From assembly GCA_964388945.1 (NCBI GenBank), contig CAYMCM010000043.1:1-21382 (forward strand): a DNA stretch of 21,382 nt, in the 5' to 3' direction. Under the pieces are notes generated by a model. That model was given only the letters and a program-made list of their open reading frames with translations, ran no database searches and had not been told where the DNA came from. This stretch comes from Roseburia_D sp964388945 (GTDB lineage: Bacteria; Bacillota; Clostridia; Lachnospirales; Lachnospiraceae). The first letter of the stretch is position 1. Each line of letters opens with the position of its first letter. Position numbers and translations under genes: made by a program. Below, in pieces: positions 14,504 through 21,382 of this stretch.

Positions 14504-15955
14504 TTATTTTTCGTAACTTCCGCGGATATCTTCTTTTGGCGGCTCAAGCGGATATTTTCCGTTAAAGCATCCTTTACAGATTGAAAGTCCTTCGGAAAGT
14601 TCCTCTAAACGTTCCACATCAAGATAACCCAGAGAATCTGCTCCGATGATATCACGGATCTCATCGATCGAATGATTGTATGCGATGAGCTGTTCACGCT
14701 CCGGTATATCTGTACCAAAATAACACGGCCATAAGAATGGCGGTGAACTGATCCGCACATGCACTTCCGTTGCGCCTGCATCCCGAAGCATCTTTACAAT
14801 ACGGTCAGATGTCGTACCACGCACGATGGAATCATCGATCATGATGATACGCTTACCGGCAACCGCTTCTTTTAATACATTTAATTTTACACGCACACTG
14901 GACTCACGGCTGCTCTGCTTTGGCTTGATAAATGTTCTGCCAACATAACTGTTTTTTACAAACGCAGTTCCGTAAGGAATCCCTGACTGCATGGCATAAC
15001 CGAGTGCCGCTGCGTTTCCTGACTCCGGAACTCCGACAACCAGATCGGCATCGACCGGAGAATCCATAGCAAGGAAACGTCCCGCTTTGATTCTGGAACC
15101 ATAGACACTGACACCATCGATATGGCTGTCCGGTCTTGCAAAATAAATATATTCGAAAATACAACGTGCTTCTTTTTCCGGTGCAAGTGCAAGCGACATA
15201 TCCGACTGAATGCCGCCTTCCGGCGAGATCGTAACAACCTCTCCCGGACGGACATCACGGACGAACTCTGCACCGATCGTCTCTAATGCACATGTCTCAG
15301 AGGTAAGGATATAGGCATTGTCCCTCTTTCCGATACAAAGCGGTTTAAATCCAAACGGATCTCTTGCTCCGATCAGCTTACGCGGACTTGCCACTACCAG
15401 TGAAAACGCACCTTTTAATTTGGCAACCGCACGTTTTACCGCTTCTTCTGCCGTTTTTGAATTAAGACGCTCTCTCGCAATATGATAAGCGATCACTTCC
15501 GTGTCGATCGTGGTCTGGAAGATCGCTCCGGTATACTCAAGATCGTGTCTTAATTCATTCGCATTGATCAGATTTCCATTGTGTGCAAGTGCAAGCGTAC
15601 CCTTGACATAATTTAAGACAAGCGGCTGAGCATTTTCTCTTGTAGATGCGCCTGCCGTAGAATAGCGCACATGTCCCACACCGATGTCTCCGTTTAATTT
15701 ACCAAGGATCTCCGGCGTGAATACCTCATTAACCAGTCCCATATCCTTATAGGACTGTACTTTTCCTTTCGGGCCGCTCGTGTCGCTGACCGCGATACCG
15801 CAGCTCTCCTGTCCTCTATGCTGCAATGCAAACAATCCATAATAAATCGTAGACGCAACATCCCCGCCGCTAAAATCATACATTCCGAAAACACCGCATT
15901 CCTCATGCAGTCCGTCGAACGGCAGTGGATTTTTTTCCAATTCCTTTGTATTCAT
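14504..15955 (-). CDS. purF: Amidophosphoribosyltransferase (PurF, iron-sulfur type)
   Basis: First committed step of purine synthesis: PRPP plus glutamine gives phosphoribosylamine. It has 483 residues. A 19-residue propeptide must be removed to expose the nucleophile C20 (EECGVFG). The glutaminase domain has HRGQES (47-52) and HNGNL; the PRPP loop is IIMIDDSIVRGTT (370-382). Four cysteines, C265, C411, C460 and C463, match the positions that bind the [4Fe-4S] cluster in the Bacillus subtilis type, so this is the oxygen-sensitive class. AGGAG lies about nine bases before the ATG. It follows purC by 11 bp and precedes purB by 30 bp. Confidence 0.97.
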   Translation of the reverse strand: MNTKELEKNPLPFDGLHEECGVFGMYDFSGGDVASTIYYGLFALQHRGQESCGIAVSDTSGPKGKVQSYKDMGLVNEVFTPEILGKLNGDIGVGHVRYSTAGASTRENAQPLVLNYVKGTLALAHNGNLINANELRHDLEYTGAIFQTTIDTEVIAYHIARERLNSKTAEEAVKRAVAKLKGAFSLVVASPRKLIGARDPFGFKPLCIGKRDNAYILTSETCALETIGAEFVRDVRPGEVVTISPEGGIQSDMSLALAPEKEARCIFEYIYFARPDSHIDGVSVYGSRIKAGRFLAMDSPVDADLVVGVPESGNAAALGYAMQSGIPYGTAFVKNSYVGRTFIKPKQSSRESSVRVKLNVLKEAVAGKRIIMIDDSIVRGTTSDRIVKMLRDAGATEVHVRISSPPFLWPCYFGTDIPEREQLIAYNHSIDEIRDIIGADSLGYLDVERLEELSEGLSICKGCFNGKYPLEPPKEDIRGSYEK

Positions 15956-15966
15956 GGGTTCTCCTA

Positions 15967-16851
15967 TTATCTTGTGAATTTCTTTCCAGTCAGCAGTTCA
16001 AATGCCTCTTTATACTTGTCAACCGTCTTTGTCACGATCTCTTCCGGAAGCAGACCTTCGTTATCCGGATTCGCTTTTAACCAGTCTCTTACAAACTGCT
16101 TGTCAAAGGATGGCTGTGATTTTCCTGCTTCGTAGCCTGCAAGCGGCCAGAATCTGGAACTATCCGGTGTGAGCATTTCGTCTCCGAGCACTACATTTCC
16201 GTTTTCATCCAGACCGAATTCAAATTTAGTATCTGCAATGATGATACCCTTGCTCAGCGCATATTCTGCACATTTTTTATAAAGTGCGATCGTATACTCT
16301 TTGATCTTTTCGGCATATTCCGCACCTTTTTGGGCACCATAAATTTTTTCTAAGACCTTTACACTCTCCTCATAGGAGATATTTTCATCGTGCAGGCCAA
16401 GATCAGCTTTGGTGCTCGGCGTGTAGATCGGTTCCGGCAGCTTGTCAGATTCTTTTAATCCTTCCGGCAGCTTAATACCGCAGACTGTGCCGTTTTCCTG
16501 ATAGCTCTTCCAGCCGCTTCCAGTTATGTATCCGCGCACGATGCATTCGATCGGAAGCATCTCAAGCTTGCGGCATTCCATGCTGTTGCCGTCAAATTCC
16601 GGCTTGCGGAAAAACTCCGGCATATCCTTAACATCTGTAGAAAGCATATGGTTTGGAACAATATCCTTTGTAAAATCGAACCAGAATTTTGACATCTGTG
16701 TCAAAATTGCCCCTTTATCTGTAATCTTGTTTTTCAAAATAACATCAAAAGCAGAGATGCGGTCTGTCGCAACAATGATCAGACTGTCTCCATTATCATA
16801 GACCTCACGTACTTTTCCCTCTTTAATTGGTTTAAATTCCTGATTGCTCAT
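15967..16851 (-). CDS. purC: Phosphoribosylaminoimidazole-succinocarboxamide synthase
   Basis: Joins aspartate to carboxyaminoimidazole ribotide to form SAICAR, using ATP, in purine synthesis. It has 294 residues, the longer form of the family (compare about 235-240 in E. coli and B. subtilis). Motifs are EGKVREVYD near the start, ATDRISAFDV (about 28-37), the SAICAR signature region LPIECIVRGYITGSGW, and later GDEMLTPDSSRFWP. GGAGG lies about eight bases before the ATG. It is the first gene of purC-purF-purB, with a clear promoter 49 bases upstream and no purine riboswitch-like leader, so regulation is probably by a repressor or by enzyme feedback. Confidence 0.97.
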   Translation of the reverse strand: MSNQEFKPIKEGKVREVYDNGDSLIIVATDRISAFDVILKNKITDKGAILTQMSKFWFDFTKDIVPNHMLSTDVKDMPEFFRKPEFDGNSMECRKLEMLPIECIVRGYITGSGWKSYQENGTVCGIKLPEGLKESDKLPEPIYTPSTKADLGLHDENISYEESVKVLEKIYGAQKGAEYAEKIKEYTIALYKKCAEYALSKGIIIADTKFEFGLDENGNVVLGDEMLTPDSSRFWPLAGYEAGKSQPSFDKQFVRDWLKANPDNEGLLPEEIVTKTVDKYKEAFELLTGKKFTR

Positions 16852-16899
16852 CTTTGTCCTCCATTCAATGCTTGCTAAGATAATTTATCCATTGTTAAA

Positions 16900-16929
16900 A
16901 TTATAATACACCCGTTTCCTTTTCGTCAA
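16900..16929 (-). promoter_or_regulatory. Promoter of the purC-purF-purB operon
   Basis: On the minus strand TTGACG (16924-16929, five of six) and a perfect TATAAT (16900-16905) are 18 bases apart. The predicted leader is only about 40 bases, too short for an aptamer. Confidence 0.78.
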
Positions 16930-16994
16930 TGCGAAGCGCCCGAATCCACTTTTTTTGTATGTAGAAAAAAGGTGTTCTTTTATTAATTTTTTTG

Positions 16995-17000
16995 TATAAT
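16995..17000 (+). promoter_or_regulatory. Plus-strand -10 box in the purC-gpmI gap
   Basis: A perfect TATAAT facing right, with no good -35 (GTGTTC at 17-base spacing). It precedes a perfect 14-bp palindrome (17019-17032) and the hairpin at 17055-17091, which ends in seven Ts on this strand. No protein gene lies between. It may drive a short RNA or be chance in an A/T-rich stretch. Confidence 0.25.
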
Positions 17001-17050
17001 TTCATTGTCTTATTAGCAATGCTTATAAGCATGAGTTACTTTCATAATAG

Positions 17051-17091
17051 AAAGAAAAGTGCAGTCCGCTCATCGGGCAAACTGCACTTTT
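17051..17091 (-). terminator. Terminator of gpmI, probably bidirectional
   Basis: AAAAGTGCAGT and ACTGCACTTTT (17055-17065, 17081-17091) form an 11-bp perfect outer stem, with further inner pairing. It lies 20 bp past the gpmI stop. On the minus strand it ends TTTTCTTT. On the plus strand it ends in seven Ts, so it terminates better in the opposite direction. Confidence 0.78.
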
Positions 17092-17110
17092 TTTCTATGG
17101 ATCTCTGTAC

Positions 17111-18652
17111 CTATTTTCTGATCAAAAGAGATTTTCCTGTCATCTCTGCTGGTTTTTCCATGCCCATCATATCGATCATGGTCGGGATGATATCCGCAAG
17201 ACAGCCTTCTTCTTTCAGCGCATAAGACGTATCCGCATTGATCAGTATAAACGGAACCGGATTGGTCGTATGTGCGGTAAACGGAGCACCTGTCTCATAA
17301 TCAACGAGCTGCTCTGCATTTCCGTGATCAGCACATAAGAACGCCTGTCCGCCGACTTCTTTTAATGCTTCCACTGCTTTTCCCACACAGGTATCTACTG
17401 TCTCCACCGCTTTTACAGCAGCTTCCATGATTCCGGTATGACCTACCATGTCCGGGTTTGCAAAGTTTACGATGATCACGTCATATTTGTCGGAACGGAT
17501 TGCATCACACAGCTTGCCGCATACTTCCGGGGCACTCATTTCCGGCTGAAGATCATAAGTCGCAACCTTCGGAGATTTTACGAGAATACGGTCTTCTCCC
17601 GGATTCGGTTCTTCCACACCACCGTTGAAGAAGAAAGTAACATGCGCATATTTCTCTGTCTCTGCGATTCTTGCCTGTGTCTTTCCGTTCTTTGCAAGAT
17701 ACTCACCAAAAGTATTGGTCAAAGGTACCTTCTTGAAAGCGATCTCTTTGTTCGGGATTGTCTCGTCATACTCAGTAAAGCAGATAAATTTCACATTCTT
17801 TCTTACTCCACGGTCAAATCCGTCAAATTCATCCGCGCAAAATGCTCTTGTCATTTCTCTTGCGCGATCCGGACGGAAGTTGTAGAAGATAACGGAATCT
17901 CCATCATTTACGGTTGCAACCGGATTTCCGTCTTTTTCAATCACAGTCGGTACTACGAACTCATCTGTCACATCTTTTGCATAGGAAGCATCCAGTGCGG
18001 CTGCCGCATCTTCTGCCTTTTCACCCTGACCTTCTGCAACTGCAAGGTATGCTTTTTCTACACGATCCCAGCGGTTATCACGATCCATTGCATAATAACG
18101 TCCCTCTAAAGAAGCGATCTCGCCGACACCAATCTCTTTTATCTTTGCCTGAAGTTCTTCTACAAAGCCTTTTGCAGAAGTTGGTGCGGTATCACGTCCG
18201 TCTAAAAAGCAGTGAACATATACTTTATCAAGCCCTTCTCTTTTTGCCATTTCAAGCAGTCCGTAAAGATGGGTATTATGGCTGTGTACACCACCATCGG
18301 ATAACAGTCCGAATAAATGCAGTGCAGAGCCGTTTTTCTTTGCGTTCTGCATACCATCCAAAAGTGCTTCGTTTTTAAAGAAATCGCCTTCTTCGATCTC
18401 TTTTGTGATTCTGGTCAGTTCCTGATATACGATTCTTCCTGCGCCCATGTTCATATGACCTACTTCGGAATTTCCCATCTGACCTTCCGGAAGTCCTACG
18501 GAAAGTCCGCTGGCATAACCTTTTACAAACGGATACTCCTTCATGAGTTTGTCAATGACCGGTGTTTTCGCCTGTGCAACAGCATTTCCTTCTGTCTTGT
18601 CATTTAAGCCGAATCCGTCTAAGATCATCAATACGGTTGGTTTTTTGCTCAT
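17111..18652 (-). CDS. gpmI: 2,3-bisphosphoglycerate-independent phosphoglycerate mutase
   Basis: Interconverts 3- and 2-phosphoglycerate in glycolysis, using two manganese ions and a phosphoserine intermediate. It has 513 residues, the expected length. The alkaline-phosphatase-like fold is marked by D12 (MILDGFG), the nucleophile S62 (GQMGNSEVGH) and the late metal motif DHGNAEQ (about 446-452). Other motifs are HCFLDGRDT and FNFRPDRAREM. GAGG lies about 11 bases before the ATG. It follows tpiA but is separated by a terminator and has its own promoter, so the step can be set apart from gap-pgk-tpiA. Its own terminator lies at 17051-17091. Confidence 0.98.
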   Translation of the reverse strand: MSKKPTVLMILDGFGLNDKTEGNAVAQAKTPVIDKLMKEYPFVKGYASGLSVGLPEGQMGNSEVGHMNMGAGRIVYQELTRITKEIEEGDFFKNEALLDGMQNAKKNGSALHLFGLLSDGGVHSHNTHLYGLLEMAKREGLDKVYVHCFLDGRDTAPTSAKGFVEELQAKIKEIGVGEIASLEGRYYAMDRDNRWDRVEKAYLAVAEGQGEKAEDAAAALDASYAKDVTDEFVVPTVIEKDGNPVATVNDGDSVIFYNFRPDRAREMTRAFCADEFDGFDRGVRKNVKFICFTEYDETIPNKEIAFKKVPLTNTFGEYLAKNGKTQARIAETEKYAHVTFFFNGGVEEPNPGEDRILVKSPKVATYDLQPEMSAPEVCGKLCDAIRSDKYDVIIVNFANPDMVGHTGIMEAAVKAVETVDTCVGKAVEALKEVGGQAFLCADHGNAEQLVDYETGAPFTAHTTNPVPFILINADTSYALKEEGCLADIIPTMIDMMGMEKPAEMTGKSLLIRK

Positions 18653-18744
18653 AATCTTTTCCTCTTTTCTTTGATACTCATTTTATTGTTTTCCCGGCAC
18701 ATAATGTCCGGTATGTAGCTAACTGCTTTTTGATTACCGCAAAC

Positions 18745-18773
18745 ATTATACACTATTGTCAAGGATTTCACAA
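18745..18773 (-). promoter_or_regulatory. Promoter of gpmI
   Basis: On the minus strand TTGTGA (18768-18773, four of six) and a perfect TATAAT (18745-18750) are 17 bases apart. A perfect TTGACA (18757-18762) lies inside the spacer only 6 bases from the TATAAT, which is too close to serve it. The leader of about 85 bases contains a small CCGG-closed hairpin. Confidence 0.65.
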
Positions 18774-18776
18774 TAT

Positions 18777-18824
18777 AAAAAATGCAAAGAGGATAACCCG
18801 GTTTCCCATGGTTATCCTCTTTGC
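18777..18824 (-). terminator. Terminator after tpiA
   Basis: Stem of 15 bp, GCAAAGAGGATAACC with GGTTATCCTCTTTGC (18784-18824), with an 11-base loop, followed by ATTTTTT on the minus strand, 29 bp past the tpiA stop. This is the strongest terminator of the window and ends the glycolytic transcript. The arm shares AAAGAGGAT with the nrdD-nrdG hairpin. Confidence 0.92.
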
Positions 18825-18853
18825 TTTATTTTTTACATGACAGTATTTTTTTA

Positions 18854-19603
18854 TTATTTGTAGTTTACGATCTTGCCGAAATCAGCCTTTAAGGAAGCTC
18901 CGCCAACTAATCCGCCATCGATATCCGGTTTTGCAAATAATTCAGCAGCATTTCCTGCATTTACAGATCCGCCGTACTGAATACGAACTGCTTCTGCTGT
19001 TGCTTCGCCGTATACTTCTTTGATGCATTCACGGATCGCGCCGCAGACTTCTTCTGCCTGATCAGAAGTAGCGGTCTTTCCGGTTCCGATTGCCCAGATC
19101 GGCTCATAAGCAATAACCATGGAAGCAACCTGTTCTGCAGTAACTCCTGCAAGGTCAGATTTGATCTGCATACGAATCCAGTCTAAAGTAATTCCCATTT
19201 CTCTCTGCTCTAAGGATTCTCCACAGCAAAGGATCGGAGTAAGACCTGCTTCTAATGCTTTCTTTACTTTCTTGTTGATCACGCAGTCACATTCTTTGAA
19301 GTAATCACGTCTCTCAGAATGTCCTAATACAACGTATTCTACACCTGCATCAACTAACATTTCTGCGGAGATTTCTCCGGTGTAAGCACCTTTCTCCTCG
19401 AAATACATATTTTCAGCACCAACTGCAACGTTTGTTCCTTTTACTGCTTCTACAACCGGAACGATATCGATTGCCGGTACACAGTAAACAACATCTACAT
19501 CGTCGCTCTGTACTAACGGTTTTAATTCTTCTACTAATTTAACAGCCTGGCTCGGAGTCATGTTCATTTTCCAGTTACCGGCTACAATTTTCTTTCTTGC
19601 CAT
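18854..19603 (-). CDS. tpiA: Triosephosphate isomerase
   Basis: Interconverts dihydroxyacetone phosphate and glyceraldehyde-3-phosphate. It has 249 residues. The catalytic residues are all in place: N10 and K12 (AGNWKMN), H95 (VLGHSERR) and E167 (AYEPIWAIGTGK); phosphate-gripping loops are visible further on (YGGSV, GLVGGASL). AAGGAG lies about ten bases before the ATG. It is downstream of pgk, with a 173-bp gap containing a GC-rich structured element but no evident terminator, so it is probably co-transcribed with pgk. A strong terminator follows. Confidence 0.98.
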   Translation of the reverse strand: MARKKIVAGNWKMNMTPSQAVKLVEELKPLVQSDDVDVVYCVPAIDIVPVVEAVKGTNVAVGAENMYFEEKGAYTGEISAEMLVDAGVEYVVLGHSERRDYFKECDCVINKKVKKALEAGLTPILCCGESLEQREMGITLDWIRMQIKSDLAGVTAEQVASMVIAYEPIWAIGTGKTATSDQAEEVCGAIRECIKEVYGEATAEAVRIQYGGSVNAGNAAELFAKPDIDGGLVGGASLKADFGKIVNYK

Positions 19604-19633
19604 TTTTTGTTTCTCCTTAATACACTGAATATA

Positions 19634-19758
19634 TTGTCAATAAAGGCCGCATACGGGTATGTTCGCCTCCCTAGGACTTATCCTGCGCATGCTTGGATTC
19701 GTCAAGTACGGCGAACTAAGTACGCACTAAGCTCTGACTGCGCCTGCGGCTTGTCAAT
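19634..19758. repeat. GC-rich structured intergenic element between pgk and tpiA, flanked by 8-bp direct repeats
   Basis: Two copies of TTGTCAAT (19634-19641 and 19751-19758) flank a stretch of about 105 bp at 57% GC (60 of 105 from 19646 to 19750), richer than normal intergenic DNA here. It is bounded by inverted GCCGCA (19646-19651) and TGCGGC (19745-19750), with a nested inverted pair GTTCGCC (19661-19667) and GGCGAAC (19710-19716), and small hairpins AGGA-CTTA-TCCT and CTTG...CAAG inside. Degenerate tandem units around AAGTACG (19704 and 19718) and ACTAAG (19715 and 19726) are also present. No open frame is apparent. It may be a small non-autonomous mobile repeat or a structured RNA. Confidence 0.5.
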
Positions 19759-19776
19759 CGCCATGTTGCTTTCGGT

Positions 19777-20988
19777 CTACTTATTGTTTGCTGCAGCAAC
19801 ACCCGGTAATTCTTTACCTTCAAGGAACTCTAAGGATGCACCGCCGCCTGTGGAGATGTGGCTCATCTTGTCACCAAATCCAAGCTGGTTTACTGCTGCT
19901 GCGGAATCACCACCACCAATAATGGTTGTAGCATCTGTATCAGCAAGTGCCTGAGCTACTGCGATTGTACCTTTTGCAAGGATCGGGTTCTCAAAAATAC
20001 CCATCGGTCCGTTCCATACAACAGTCTTAGCTGTCTTAACGGCATCTGCGTATAATTCAGCAGTCTTCGGTCCGATATCAAAACCAGCCATGTCTGCCGG
20101 CATCTTGTCTGCATCATATACAGCCACATCGATCTTGGCATCGATCGGATCCGGGAATGCTGCTGCAACTACAGAATCAACCGGAAGAAGTAATTTCTTT
20201 CCAAGCTTTTCTGCTTTGTCCATCATTTCCTTACAGTAATCGATCTTTGTTTCATCTACTAAAGATTTTCCGATCTCATATCCCTTTGCTTTTAAGAATG
20301 TATAAGCCATACCACCGCCGATGATCAGGGTATCGCATTTTTCAAGCAGGTTGGAGATAACATTTAATTTATCTGCAACTTTTGCTCCGCCAAGGATTGC
20401 AACGAACGGTCTTACCGGATTTTCTACTGCATTTCCAAGGAAGTCGATTTCTTTCTGCATCAGGTAACCAACAACTGCGGTATCAGCCAGAGCTGCAACA
20501 CCTACGTTAGAGCAATGTGCTCTATGTGCAGTACCAAATGCATCGTTTACGAATACATCACAGATAGAAGCAAGATCTTTAGAGAAAGCTTCTCCGTTCT
20601 TTGTCTCTTCTGCTCTGAAACGTGTATTTTCAAGTAAGATAACGTCTCCATCGTTCATTGCGTCAACGGCTGCTCTTACATTTGCGCCTACTACTTCCGG
20701 ATCAGCTACGAATTTTACTTCCTGTCCTAATAATTCAGAAAGTCTTACTGCTACCGGAGCAAGTGTCTTTGTCTTTTTATCTTCTTCGGTCTTTACTTTT
20801 CCAAGATGAGAGCAAAGGATTACCTTTCCGCCGTCAGCGATCAGCTTCTTGATGGTCGGCAGTGCTGCAACCAGACGGTTCTCATCTGTGATCTTTCCGT
20901 CTTTTAACGGCACGTTGAAATCACATCTGCAAAGAACTTTTTTTCCCTTTACATTGATATCATCTACTGTTTTTTTGTTTAATGACAT
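19777..20988 (-). CDS. pgk: Phosphoglycerate kinase
   Basis: Transfers phosphate from 1,3-bisphosphoglycerate to ADP, the first ATP-yielding step of lower glycolysis. It has 403 residues. Substrate motifs are in the N-lobe (LCRCDFNVPL, about 18-27; SHLGK; ENTRF); nucleotide motifs are in the C-lobe (GGAKVADK, VWNGPMGIFE and the phosphate loop GGGDSAAAV). The end, with STGGGASLEFLEGKELPGV, is typical. AGGAGG lies about eight bases before the ATG. It follows gap across a 155-bp gap that contains a terminator-like hairpin, and precedes tpiA. Confidence 0.98.
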   Translation of the reverse strand: MSLNKKTVDDINVKGKKVLCRCDFNVPLKDGKITDENRLVAALPTIKKLIADGGKVILCSHLGKVKTEEDKKTKTLAPVAVRLSELLGQEVKFVADPEVVGANVRAAVDAMNDGDVILLENTRFRAEETKNGEAFSKDLASICDVFVNDAFGTAHRAHCSNVGVAALADTAVVGYLMQKEIDFLGNAVENPVRPFVAILGGAKVADKLNVISNLLEKCDTLIIGGGMAYTFLKAKGYEIGKSLVDETKIDYCKEMMDKAEKLGKKLLLPVDSVVAAAFPDPIDAKIDVAVYDADKMPADMAGFDIGPKTAELYADAVKTAKTVVWNGPMGIFENPILAKGTIAVAQALADTDATTIIGGGDSAAAVNQLGFGDKMSHISTGGGASLEFLEGKELPGVAAANNK

Positions 20989-21044
20989 ACTATGTCCTCC
21001 TTTTACCTGACAGGCTGTGCCTGAAATTTTCTTCTTTTATAACG

Positions 21045-21080
21045 CAAAACAGGACCCGGTCCCAAAAAGACCGGACCCTG
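21045..21080 (-). terminator. Terminator-like hairpin between gap and pgk
   Basis: CAGGGTCCGGTC (21069-21080) pairs with GACCGGGTCCTG (21050-21061), 12 bp including two G-U pairs, loop TTTTTGG, then TTTTGC on the minus strand. It lies about 63 bp past the gap stop. A second stem, CGCAGAATG with CATTCATGCG, precedes it. No clear pgk promoter follows, so partial termination within the glycolytic operon is likely. Confidence 0.7.
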
Positions 21081-21143
21081 CGTTGAGTCTTATCCGCATG
21101 AATGAAGCTCATTCTGCGACTTCGTCCTGCATCTGCAGACTGA

Positions 21144-21382
21144 TTATGCTAATTCAGAGAAGTATTTGATTGTACGAACCATCTGAGATGTGTAGCTGTT
21201 TTCGTTATCATACCATGAAACAACCTGTACTTCGTACTGATCATCAGATACCTGATTAACCATTGTCTGAGTAGCATCGAATAAAGAACCATATCTCATA
21301 CCAACGATATCGGAAGATACGATTTCATCTTCGTTGTATCCGAAAGATTCGTTAGCTGCTGCTTTCATAGCTGCATTGATAT
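21144..21382 (-). CDS. gap: Glyceraldehyde-3-phosphate dehydrogenase (C-terminal fragment; gene continues off window)
   Basis: The last 79 or so codons of a GAPDH gene whose start lies beyond the right edge. The fragment reads INAAMKAAANESFGYN..., then SSDIVGMRYGSLFDA and the diagnostic SWYDNENSYTSQMVRT shortly before the stop, matching the catalytic-domain end of bacterial GAPDH. GAPDH makes 1,3-bisphosphoglycerate, the substrate of the next gene product, Pgk. It is upstream of pgk and is probably the first or second gene of the glycolytic run. Whether it is NAD-specific cannot be told from this end. Confidence 0.96.
   Translation of the reverse strand, partial: INAAMKAAANESFGYNEDEIVSSDIVGMRYGSLFDATQTMVNQVSDDQYEVQVVSWYDNENSYTSQMVRTIKYFSELA

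Noticed and set aside
16906..16945. PurR-box-like CGAA repeats upstream of purC
   Set aside because: GCGAAGC and CCCGAATC resemble parts of the Firmicutes PurBox, but spacing, orientation and flanks do not match well enough.
17438..18109. 223-codon plus-strand frame antisense to gpmI
   Set aside because: Lies wholly within a well-conserved enzyme gene, has no ribosome site or promoter, and has low-complexity composition.
1..21382. CRISPR arrays, prophage genes, transposases, toxin-antitoxin pairs or defence systems
   Set aside because: No spaced repeats, integrase, transposase or defence domains were seen; genes are conserved housekeeping functions throughout.

Overview
This window looks like a core-chromosome segment from an anaerobic, low-to-mid GC member of the Clostridia, most likely a Lachnospiraceae species of the Roseburia/Agathobacter type. 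The evidence is the oxygen-sensitive class III ribonucleotide reductase, the Firmicutes-type promoters and strong GGAGG ribosome sites, the gap-pgk-tpiA-gpmI glycolytic run, the secG-rnr-smpB-ssrA cluster and the split two-gene ThrE exporter. Genus is an inference from style and was not tested. Every gene but one lies on the minus strand, so transcription mostly runs from high to low coordinates.

From right to left (direction of transcription): the 3' end of gap, then pgk and tpiA, with a GC-rich structured intergenic element of about 105 bp between pgk and tpiA, then a strong terminator. gpmI follows as its own unit. Next is a de novo purine operon, purC-purF-purB, with a clear promoter. eno comes after it, and the glycolytic enzymes are therefore interrupted by purine genes. 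Then come two ThrE-family exporter halves overlapping by 4 bp, and the protein-quality-control group secG (GTG start), rnr (RNase R), smpB and ssrA (tmRNA, tag ANNNKELALAA, own promoter and terminator). A glycerophosphodiester phosphodiesterase gene follows.

At about 5.5-5.9 kb is the only clear plus-strand gene: a 50-residue single-span membrane protein. It has its own promoter and ribosome site, and its apparent terminator lies inside the 3' end of the phosphodiesterase gene. Divergent from it, a tightly spaced minus-strand run encodes an HD-GYP cyclic-dinucleotide phosphodiesterase, a C_GCAxxG_C_C family protein, class III ribonucleotide reductase (nrdD) with its activase (nrdG), and a single-span membrane protein of unknown function. 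The window ends inside an OmpR/PhoB-type response regulator.

Most of the window is ordinary housekeeping DNA, and I see no CRISPR array, prophage, transposase or obvious defence system. The points worth a second look are regulatory and small-scale: the 50-residue plus-strand protein with its embedded terminator, the HD-GYP protein leading the anaerobic nucleotide-reduction operon, the structured element between pgk and tpiA flanked by 8-bp direct repeats, hairpins placed inside operons (gap/pgk, nrdD/nrdG, secG/rnr), and a possible short transcript or bidirectional terminator between purC and gpmI.
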